DNA of 64,000 nucleotides, from assembly GCA_029262415.1 (NCBI GenBank), contig JAJCZL010000009.1, forward strand, positions 41,557-105,556. The letters are read 5' to 3'. This document shows positions 35,101 through 41,573 of the stretch, in pieces (positions within the stretch are counted from its first letter, which is position 1; the number at the start of each line of letters is the position of its first letter). The translations under genes and the position numbers were made by a program. Source of the DNA: Deltaproteobacteria bacterium. GTDB taxonomy: Bacteria; Desulfobacterota; Binatia; UBA1149; JAJCZL01. The notes below the pieces were generated by a model. That model had not been told where the DNA came from, did no database searches, and saw nothing but the letters and a program-made list of their open reading frames with translations.

Positions 35101-35514
35101 CTAACCCCTAAACGGCCGCCATTTGGGCAGCGTGATTTCGTCGGTGACCCGCTCGAAGACAACCTCCACCTCCATACCGATCTCCACGTCGCCGGGGTCG
35201 CACTCGACCACGTTGCCCATCATGCGAATGCCCTCGTCGAGATCGATCATCGCCAGCACGTAGGGCAGATCGCCGGCAAACTTTTCCTCTACGCCGGTTA
35301 GCGTCACGGTGAAGGTGTAGACCTTGCCGCGCCCGCAGGCCTCCGACCAGCCGAGTTCCGCAGACCAACACTCGGGGCATGCCTTGCGCGGGTAAAAAAT
35401 CTTTGCGCCGCACGCCTTGCATTCCTGGATGAGCAGCCTGTTCTCTCTTGTGCCCTCCCAGAACGGTCGGCTCCACGGCTGCACGGCCGGCAGCGGTTTG
35501 CTGTACTCGCTCAT
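35101..35514 (-). CDS. DUF35 Zn-ribbon/OB-fold acyl-CoA-binding partner protein
   Basis: A 137-aa protein with an N-terminal helix (PWSRPFWEGTRENRLLIQECKACG), a four-Cys rubredoxin-like zinc ribbon (CKACG ... CPECW, residues about 32-50) and a C-terminal OB fold. It is homologous to the C-terminal domain of ChsH2, which binds and activates thiolase-fold lipid-transfer aldolases (Ltp2). Its ATG overlaps the stop of the thiolase-fold gene (ATGA, 35511-35514), which fits a fixed-stoichiometry complex. It has no catalytic motif of its own. Confidence 0.9.
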   Translation of the reverse strand: MSEYSKPLPAVQPWSRPFWEGTRENRLLIQECKACGAKIFYPRKACPECWSAELGWSEACGRGKVYTFTVTLTGVEEKFAGDLPYVLAMIDLDEGIRMMGNVVECDPGDVEIGMEVEVVFERVTDEITLPKWRPFRG

Positions 35515-36692
35515 CGGATCTCCCTCCCGAACACCGTCGCGGTGGTGTTCATGCCCGAGCCGCCCGAAGCCGTGGCCAGCGCGAGGCGGCAATCGGGTAC
35601 CTGACGCTCGCCGGCCTTGCCCATAATCTGGCGGGCGGTCTCGATGTAGTTGGCCATACTCACGCCCGAGCCGGTGTGGCCGCGGCCGACGGCGTCGCCG
35701 ATCGTCGCGCACGGCACTTTTCCACCGGGCGAGGTGCAGCCCTCCATGATGAACTTGCCTGAGTCGCCTAGCTCGCAGATGCCGGCGGCCTCGAGCATCA
35801 CGCACTGGCCCATCGGATAGGCGCCGTAGAACTCAAAGACGTCGATGTCGTCTTTGGTGACCCCGGCCTGCTCGAACGCGTCCTTGAACGCCCCGCGCCA
35901 GCTCTCGCGCATGCTGTCGTCGTGGCGCAGCACCGGCGCGGCGCCCACGTACCTCACGCCGTGGCCGAGCTTGTAGACCGGCGTATCGGTGATGTCGGCG
36001 GCGCGCTCGGCCGACGTCACGACCATCGCTCCGCCGCCGTCGGCCAGCACGTTGCACTCGCGCGCGTGAAGCGGCGTGCTCACCATCGGCGAAGACAGCA
36101 CCTTCTCGATCGTCAACGGTTTTCCGAAGAACATCGAGTTGGGATCCAGCGCCGCCCACGCACGCAGCGCCACCACTACCGAGGCCAGCTCCTCGGCTGT
36201 TGTGCCGGTTTCGTACATGTAGCGCTGGGTCATCATCGCGGCCATGCCGTTGTAGGTCGTGCCGAACGGGTACTCCCACTGCAGGTCCATACCGGCGGTG
36301 GCGAAGAAACCGATGACCTCGTCGAGCGGGATGGTCGTGTGCACGGTCACGTGCGGGATGAGAACGGCCTTGGCGATTCCACTGGTCACCCAGTGCTCGG
36401 CCATGCGCAAACAGTTGGTGGTCGAGGCGCCGCCGGCGTTGCCGATGCACACGTCCTTGCAGTTCTTCAGCCCGAGTTCCTCCGGGATCTTGCCGAAAGA
36501 GATCTCGGCGGTGAGACGAGGCTGTGCCTGCGGCGCAACCGTGATCACGCCTTCGATGTCGTTCTTGTCGAGTCCGGCATCGCACACGGCCTCCATGCAC
36601 GTGTCGTAGATGATGTCCCAGCGCGATCGCTCCGGAAATCTTCCGGTCGGCACCTCGCCGACTCCGATGATGGCGGATCTTGCTTTACTCAT
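35511..36692 (-). CDS. Thiolase-fold lipid-transfer-type protein, probable retro-aldolase subunit
   Basis: A 393-aa thiolase-superfamily protein of the SCP-x/Ltp type. Where active thiolases carry the nucleophilic Cys (about residue 90), this protein reads GNAGGASTTNCLRMAEHW, with Gly/Ala at the expected site. At the usual catalytic-His position it has DVFEFYGAYPMGQC, with Tyr instead of HD. The late GRGHTGSGVSM motif is kept. Loss of Cys with gain of Tyr is the pattern of Ltp2-type aldolases, which cleave beta-hydroxyacyl-CoA side chains together with a DUF35 protein. The overlapping downstream DUF35 gene supports this. Thiolytic activity therefore looks unlikely. Confidence 0.85.
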   Translation of the reverse strand: MSKARSAIIGVGEVPTGRFPERSRWDIIYDTCMEAVCDAGLDKNDIEGVITVAPQAQPRLTAEISFGKIPEELGLKNCKDVCIGNAGGASTTNCLRMAEHWVTSGIAKAVLIPHVTVHTTIPLDEVIGFFATAGMDLQWEYPFGTTYNGMAAMMTQRYMYETGTTAEELASVVVALRAWAALDPNSMFFGKPLTIEKVLSSPMVSTPLHARECNVLADGGGAMVVTSAERAADITDTPVYKLGHGVRYVGAAPVLRHDDSMRESWRGAFKDAFEQAGVTKDDIDVFEFYGAYPMGQCVMLEAAGICELGDSGKFIMEGCTSPGGKVPCATIGDAVGRGHTGSGVSMANYIETARQIMGKAGERQVPDCRLALATASGGSGMNTTATVFGREIR

Positions 36693-36759
36693 GGCCGTTC
36701 CTCTGGTCGGTGTCTCCGTTGTCGTTTACGTTTTCGGTGTGCAGCCGCAGCCCGTGCGG

Positions 36760-37773
36760 TCACGCCCCGATGCGCCTCTCGCTGGTGTCGATACCGAGCA
36801 AGCCGGCGAGGTTTCCGCCGAACATCATGCGGCGGTGCTCGTCGGTGATCGCCGGATAGCCGTAGCCCTCCTGCATGTCCTCGGGGATCTGGAAATCGCG
36901 CAGGCCTTGCACGGCGAACTTCAGTTGCATCGGCATGCCCGCGTAATCGGTTCCCCAGATAATCCGTTCGGGTCCGGCGAAGCGTAGCGCTTCGCCGATG
37001 ATGTGGGCGAACTTACGCGGCGCAGACAGCGCCCACGGCACCAGCAGCGATAGGCAGGGGTAGACGTTCGGATGACCCATCGCGACCATGTTGAGGTCGT
37101 CGCAGTACGGATACCCCATGTGGAATGCGACGATCTTCAGGTCGGGAAAGTCGCGGGCCACGTCGTCGATCAGAATCGGCAGCGCGTACTTGCTCTTGCC
37201 CGGCGGCACCCACGAGAACCCGGTGTGGATGTCGAGCACGATGCCGAGTTCTTCGGCCTTCTGGTAAAACGGCCACAGTTCGGGGTCGTTCATGTAGGTG
37301 TCCTCGGGTGGGTAGAATTTGAAGATCTTGGCTCCCCGCTCCTTGACCCAGTATTCGAGCTCCCAAATCGTGTTCTTGACGCCCTTGTGCTTGATCGGCG
37401 AAATGTTGGGCTGGTACATGAAGCGGTGCGGGTTGCTGTCGGCAACCCGCGCCATCTCGCCGTTGGTACACCAGCGGCTGGTGTAGCCGGTGGTGTCCAT
37501 CATCGACTCGGGCAGCAGGCAGGCGATGTCTACTCCGTACTTGTCCATCGCCGCCAGCAGCACAGCCGGGTCGGGGTCCTTTTGGAACTCGTGAGGCTCC
37601 AACCCCTCCAGGCCGTCGGGCGGCATCTTGCCGGCCAGCGCCCGCTTGCATCCCTCGATCGCCCGCCACCACATCTGCACACCGGGAAAGTGCTTGATCG
37701 GTTCGAGGTCGCCGACCAGGTGCGCTTCGGGGTCGATCTTGAAGTAGTCGTCCTTTTTGAATTCCGTGCTCAC
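36760..37773 (-). CDS. Amidohydrolase-2 family metal-dependent hydrolase/decarboxylase
   Basis: A 337-aa TIM-barrel protein of the PF04909 family (ACMSD / gamma-resorcylate decarboxylase group). The likely metal ligands are DPEAH at the N terminus (E-x-H in place of the common H-x-H), His in LDIHTGFS, His in VAFHMGYP and Asp in IIWGTDYAG. Members hydrolyse or decarboxylate small ring or carboxylate substrates, often in aromatic degradation. ATG 37773 has GGAGG 9 nt upstream. It lies between the OYE gene and the aldolase/thiolase-fold gene, so it probably acts on a pathway intermediate. Confidence 0.82.
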   Translation of the reverse strand: MSTEFKKDDYFKIDPEAHLVGDLEPIKHFPGVQMWWRAIEGCKRALAGKMPPDGLEGLEPHEFQKDPDPAVLLAAMDKYGVDIACLLPESMMDTTGYTSRWCTNGEMARVADSNPHRFMYQPNISPIKHKGVKNTIWELEYWVKERGAKIFKFYPPEDTYMNDPELWPFYQKAEELGIVLDIHTGFSWVPPGKSKYALPILIDDVARDFPDLKIVAFHMGYPYCDDLNMVAMGHPNVYPCLSLLVPWALSAPRKFAHIIGEALRFAGPERIIWGTDYAGMPMQLKFAVQGLRDFQIPEDMQEGYGYPAITDEHRRMMFGGNLAGLLGIDTSERRIGA

Positions 37774-37803
37774 TGGCTCACCTCCTTTCCTGAGTTTCAG
37801 TTG

Positions 37804-39174
37804 CTAGCGTGGACCCGGTCCGCGGAACTTGCGCCAGCTCTTCTCTTCCACTGGCACCTCCGGCTTCCACCAGGGCCGCTCGAGCGCGGGAGCCGGCTTG
37901 CGCAGAACCGCCGGCGGCAAAAGCCGCTCGTGCTTCTTGCGCGGGCCGATCATGTAGGCGGGGTTGCCGTACTCACGCCCGACCTCGTTGTTGTAGTTAC
38001 ACGCCAACCCCATGCCGGACAGACAGCGCGTCACGCACATGTTATCGCGCCGGCAGAAATTGAGTTGGTCGAGATCGCCCGCCATCACCTTGTTCGGATA
38101 CTCGGGGTCAACGATGAGTGCGCGGCCAAGGGCGGAGATGTCGAACTTACCGTCGGCGATGTCCTTGTCGGCCTTTACCGGATCGTGTTGCGAGGCGATC
38201 ATCACCGGGACGTTGAGCGCCTTTTTGAACTTCGCAGCGGTGTCGGGCAGATGCTCGGCGCGGTCGGCGTCGGTGGTGAGGTGACCGCCCTCTTCGTAGC
38301 CGCCGCCTGCCGACAGGCTTACGAAGTCGAGCCCCCTGGCCTGCAAATCACAGGCGAGATCGATCATCTCCTCTGCCGTCAGCCCGCCTTCGAAGTATTC
38401 CTGGTTGCTGATACGCACGCCGAGGCAGACGCCGGGACACGCGTAGCGGATCTGCTCGGCAACCTCAGTGAGGAAGCGTTTGCGGTTGCGCCACTCACCG
38501 CCGTACATGTCGGTGCGTTTGTTCGAAATCGGCGAGAGGAACTGGTGCTCGAGATAGCCGTGCGGTGCGTGAATCTCGACGATGTCGAAACCGCTTTGCA
38601 CCGCCAGTTGGCAACTGCGCGCAAACTCCTTCTGTTCGGAATGAATCTCGGAGATGCTCATCTCGCGCGTCTGCTGGCCGGTAAAGAACTGGCGCGGTAT
38701 CTCGCTCTTGGCGGCGATCTGCGCAACGCCGTCGGGAGCTTTGTCGAGCGCAATCTCGTAGGGCAAACCGGCAGTGGCTGCCGGTGCCAGATCGTGGTGG
38801 TCGTAAGAGTGGCCCTGGCGGCCGAAGCCGATGCTCATCTGTGCGGAAGCGAGCGAGCCGAAGTAGTGGATACGTTCGGTCAGCATCGTCAGCCCCTGCA
38901 TGTGGCCCTGATGAAAAAGGTGCAGGTTGCGGCTCCACTGGTACTTGGCAGCTGTCCGGGTGCCGAGGATGGCGCCGGTACTGGTCACGGCCACACCACC
39001 CTTGGCGCGGGCGGCGAAGTAGCAGAGCATCTGCTCGGTGGCCTGCCCATCGTGACCCGAGAGTGTCTCGTTCATGGGCGCCATCCACATGCGATTGGGA
39101 AGCTCGATTGGGCCCACTTTGATCGGGCTGGTTATCGTCTTTAGCTTCTGCTTAGCGAGTTTTTTCTGGGCCAT
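37804..39174 (-). CDS. Old Yellow Enzyme-family NADH:flavin oxidoreductase
   Basis: A 456-aa protein with an FMN-binding TIM barrel. Visible are LPNRMWMAPMNETLSG, the active-site IHAPHGYLEHQFLSP (H-x-x-H-G-Y) with the following NKRTDMYGG, and a C-terminal cysteine cluster CRRDNMCVTRC...AC resembling the 4Fe-4S region of 2,4-dienoyl-CoA reductases. The C-terminal FAD/NAD domain of those about 670-residue enzymes is missing, so electrons must come from a partner. It probably reduces an enone or dienoyl-CoA. ATG 39174 has AGGAGG 7 nt upstream. First gene of the operon, directly behind the TetR operators. Confidence 0.88.
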   Translation of the reverse strand: MAQKKLAKQKLKTITSPIKVGPIELPNRMWMAPMNETLSGHDGQATEQMLCYFAARAKGGVAVTSTGAILGTRTAAKYQWSRNLHLFHQGHMQGLTMLTERIHYFGSLASAQMSIGFGRQGHSYDHHDLAPAATAGLPYEIALDKAPDGVAQIAAKSEIPRQFFTGQQTREMSISEIHSEQKEFARSCQLAVQSGFDIVEIHAPHGYLEHQFLSPISNKRTDMYGGEWRNRKRFLTEVAEQIRYACPGVCLGVRISNQEYFEGGLTAEEMIDLACDLQARGLDFVSLSAGGGYEEGGHLTTDADRAEHLPDTAAKFKKALNVPVMIASQHDPVKADKDIADGKFDISALGRALIVDPEYPNKVMAGDLDQLNFCRRDNMCVTRCLSGMGLACNYNNEVGREYGNPAYMIGPRKKHERLLPPAVLRKPAPALERPWWKPEVPVEEKSWRKFRGPGPR

Positions 39175-39219
39175 GGTGTCCTCCTGATGTCGCGGCAACG
39201 AATGACGTATTTCTCATAA

Positions 39220-39235
39220 ATGAGGATTCTCTCAT
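39220..39235. promoter_or_regulatory. Palindromic operator 1 (TetR site), OYE side
   Basis: ATGAGGATTCTCTCAT is an inverted repeat (ATGAG-N6-CTCAT) in the leader of the catabolic operon. It matches the second site at 39281-39296 in 14 of 16 positions. A divergent CTCATAAATGAG overlaps its left half. Confidence 0.7.
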
Positions 39236-39271
39236 TTCTACTGTGCGGACTATAACCCCATAATGAGAGTC

Positions 39272-39301
39272 TTGTCAAGAATGAGGACACTCTCATATAG
39301 A
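39272..39301 (+). promoter_or_regulatory. Promoter of the tetR gene
   Basis: TTGTCA (39272-39277) and TATAGA (39296-39301) are separated by 18 nt. Operator 2 occupies almost the whole spacer, which would give direct autorepression. Confidence 0.6.
39281..39296. promoter_or_regulatory. Palindromic operator 2 (TetR site), tetR side
   Basis: ATGAGGACACTCTCAT has the same ATGAG-N6-CTCAT symmetry as operator 1, 61 bp away. It lies between the -35 and -10 boxes of the tetR promoter. A further half site, AATGAGAGT, is at 39262-39270. Confidence 0.7.
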
Positions 39302-39377
39302 CTTTTTTTCTTGCCGTGACATGCTTGGCAAAGGTGCGAGTTCCCGGATGGTAACCACGACACCAAGAGTGAGGACT

Positions 39378-40004
39378 ATGGCGGTAGGTACGTTAGAGAG
39401 ACCCAAGAAGCGCGAGCGAACCCAGCTCCAGCTCATCGAAGCCGCGATGCGGGTGTTTGCCGAGAAAGGCATCGGCGGTGCGCCCGTCCAGGCGATCGCC
39501 CATGAGGCCGGCCTGGCCAACGGCACCTTCTATAACCACTTCGCGACCAAGCACGAACTGATCGCAGCGGTCGTCGGGCATCTGATGGACACCGTCTCCG
39601 ATCAGATCGCCGCCAGCGTGCGCGGGCTAGACGACCCGGCCGAGTGGGTGTCGGTAGCGCTTCGCCGCTTCGCCGAGAAGGCGCGCGAGGATCCGATTTG
39701 GGGCAACGTCACCGTGCGCCTCGGCTCGGGCGTCACCGATGTCAGCGAGCGCATAACCGCCAACATGACCCGCGATCTCGACGAGGGCATCGAGCGCGGC
39801 CGCTTCAAAGTCCCGACACGACAGGCCGCCGCAGATGCAGTCCTCGGGGTAGGCCTGATGGGCATGCTCTCGGCATCAAGCGGCCGCACCGGCCCCGAGC
39901 ACGCCTCGCACATCTCCGCCATGGCGCTTCGCAGCCTCGGCATCGACCCCACCGAAGCCAACGAAATTGCGCACCGCCCGCTCCCACCGATCCCGGAAGA
40001 GTGA
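39378..40004 (+). CDS. TetR-family transcriptional repressor
   Basis: A 208-aa regulator with a TetR N-terminal HTH at about residues 14-60. The recognition-helix region AHEAGLANGTFYNHFATKHEL is typical of the family. A helical ligand-binding domain follows that is not conserved enough to suggest a ligand. ATG 39378 has GAGTGAGG just upstream. In-frame ATGs at 39321 and 39348 lack one. It is divergent from the OYE-led catabolic operon and flanked by two identical-class palindromes, so it most likely represses that operon and itself, with release by an acyl-CoA or the substrate acid (inference). Confidence 0.9.
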   Translation: MAVGTLERPKKRERTQLQLIEAAMRVFAEKGIGGAPVQAIAHEAGLANGTFYNHFATKHELIAAVVGHLMDTVSDQIAASVRGLDDPAEWVSVALRRFAEKAREDPIWGNVTVRLGSGVTDVSERITANMTRDLDEGIERGRFKVPTRQAAADAVLGVGLMGMLSASSGRTGPEHASHISAMALRSLGIDPTEANEIAHRPLPPIPEE

Positions 40005-40064
40005 AATCTCCGCGTCTTCAACACCGCAGCGAGGGTAACTCTCCAGTTACGCACACACCCGGTA

Positions 40065-41156
40065 CTACAACAGCGAGCGCTTGACGATGTCCGAGCTTCC
40101 CTGCGGTAAACTGAACAGCATGCCGTCTTCGCCGACCGTGATCGGGCCGTCGAAGTTTGCGGCGGCATCGCCGAGAAAGGCGCCGTACAGCAACCGCACG
40201 GGCAGCGGCGGGATGACGTGATAAAAGACCAGGTAGCCGACGCCGGCCTTGCTCGCCACGGTTGCCGCTTGCTCAGGCGTGGTGTGGTAAGAAGGGATGT
40301 CCGCGGTGATGTGCTCGATGTTGGCGCGTTGCTGTCGGTGCGCTTCGCGATTGATGAGCTGTACCAAGGCGGGTTGTAAGCCCTCGTGGGCGAGCAGGTC
40401 CGCGCCCTTTGCGTGGCGAATCATCGATTCGGAATAAGCGAGATCGCCGCTTACTACCACCGAGCGGCCTGCATAGTCGAAACGGTAGGCGACCGCCGGG
40501 TTTACCGGATCGTGATCGACGCGGAACATCGTTATTCGCACGTCGCCGTCATCGACTACCAACGCTGCGGCATCGGACTCATCGCCGAGCGGCACTTCGC
40601 GAGGCTCTCCCCCGGCGCCGCTCGGCGGTACCGTCTCGGGGCCGTGATGCGCGACGCGATAGCCGACGTCGTGCGCATAGGCAGCGTTAAAGCCCTTGAC
40701 GACATCGGCAACACCGACCGGTCCGTACACCGGCGTCGGCGATGCGTTCGCACCTTCGGCCCAGCGCTGCAAGAGCAACTCGCCGAGATCGGCAATGTGG
40801 TCTGAGTGATAGTGTGTGAGCAAAACGGCTTCGAGGTCGCCGACCCGAAAATCCATCATCAAAAGGTTACGCGTGCTGCCCGACCCTGCGTCGACGACGA
40901 AGGAGCGCTCGCCCGCGACCACCAGTACACAGGGGCCCGCGCGGGTCGGATCGGGCAGCGGCGAACCGCTACCGCACAGGCCGATGTGCAATCCCCTGGG
41001 AAGCTCCGCCACCAGATTGCGCCGCATTTGCCGAGCGACGAAGTGCTTGGCCAGAGCCATCGCGATCGGTCGTTCAAATATGCGGAACCCGACGACCGCG
41101 ATCACGGCGAGCACGGCGAGTGCCCCGAGGATGGACCAAGTACTGTGACGCTTCAT
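40065..41156 (-). CDS. Exported metallo-beta-lactamase-fold hydrolase
   Basis: A 363-aa protein with an N-terminal hydrophobic anchor or signal (residues 8-26) and an MBL-fold domain. The zinc motif is LLTHYHSDHIADLG (H-x-H-x-D-H). Later ligands are His in FRVDHDPV, Asp in VVSGDLAY and a late His. The layout resembles RNase Z/arylsulfatase-type or MBL phosphodiesterase-like members, but export argues for an extracytoplasmic ester or phosphodiester substrate. Convergent with tetR (60-bp gap) and monocistronic. Confidence 0.85.
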   Translation of the reverse strand: MKRHSTWSILGALAVLAVIAVVGFRIFERPIAMALAKHFVARQMRRNLVAELPRGLHIGLCGSGSPLPDPTRAGPCVLVVAGERSFVVDAGSGSTRNLLMMDFRVGDLEAVLLTHYHSDHIADLGELLLQRWAEGANASPTPVYGPVGVADVVKGFNAAYAHDVGYRVAHHGPETVPPSGAGGEPREVPLGDESDAAALVVDDGDVRITMFRVDHDPVNPAVAYRFDYAGRSVVVSGDLAYSESMIRHAKGADLLAHEGLQPALVQLINREAHRQQRANIEHITADIPSYHTTPEQAATVASKAGVGYLVFYHVIPPLPVRLLYGAFLGDAAANFDGPITVGEDGMLFSLPQGSSDIVKRSLL

Positions 41157-41523
41157 GGTTGGCTCCGTGAATCGACTGTACTGCCGGGTTGCGCTTGCCT
41201 AGGTCAAGATCGGCCGGTGACTTCCGTGTGAGTCGTGAACGCATAGCGCTCTTACGGCAACGCGCGCAGACGCGAGAAGAGCCGGGGAGCGAACTTAGTG
41301 ATTATCGTTGCAGCGCTCGTCGATCCGGCTCTACGTCGCTGGGTTCGCGATCTGCGGATGGCGCAAGAGATGCGGCGGTTCTTGTCAGTGCACGGAGTGA
41401 TCCAGAATCCGTTTCGTACCGGACGCCACCTGCTGTGAGCAGGGGACGTCCGGCTAACAAGCGCGTTTCTTGTTTGGCACAAGCCGCCGTGCGCCTAGAG
41501 AAGCTCACGGGCTTGACGTTTCT
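41157..41523. other. Intergenic region without a supported gene
   Basis: About 370 bp between the MBL-fold gene start and the hairpin behind the decaheme gene. A short plus-strand frame (41298-41438, GTG start) encodes about 46 residues with no family resemblance. I see no other feature except the likely MBL gene promoter near 41160-41230. Confidence 0.4.
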
Positions 41524-41564
41524 CCGAGGCACCCAGCTCGCCCGAGCGACGCTAAGTGCCTCGG
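41524..41564 (-). terminator. Compound hairpin behind the decaheme cytochrome gene
   Basis: The arms CCGAGGCAC (41524-41532) and GTGCCTCGG (41556-41564) pair perfectly and enclose a second perfect hairpin GCTCG-CC-CGAGC. It begins 9 bp beyond the stop codon of the minus-strand cytochrome gene. No T-run follows on that strand. Confidence 0.5.
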
Positions 41565-41573
41565 CTTCTTTGC

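Noticed and set aside
37072..39144. A 690-codon open frame on the plus strand antisense to the OYE and amidohydrolase genes
   Set aside because: Both minus-strand genes are clear conserved families with good ribosome sites. The plus frame is a by-product of GC-rich third positions and has no recognisable motif.
41298..41438. Small GTG-started ORF of about 46 residues
   Set aside because: No ribosome site, no family resemblance, and no conserved partner. It is likely chance in a GC-rich gap.
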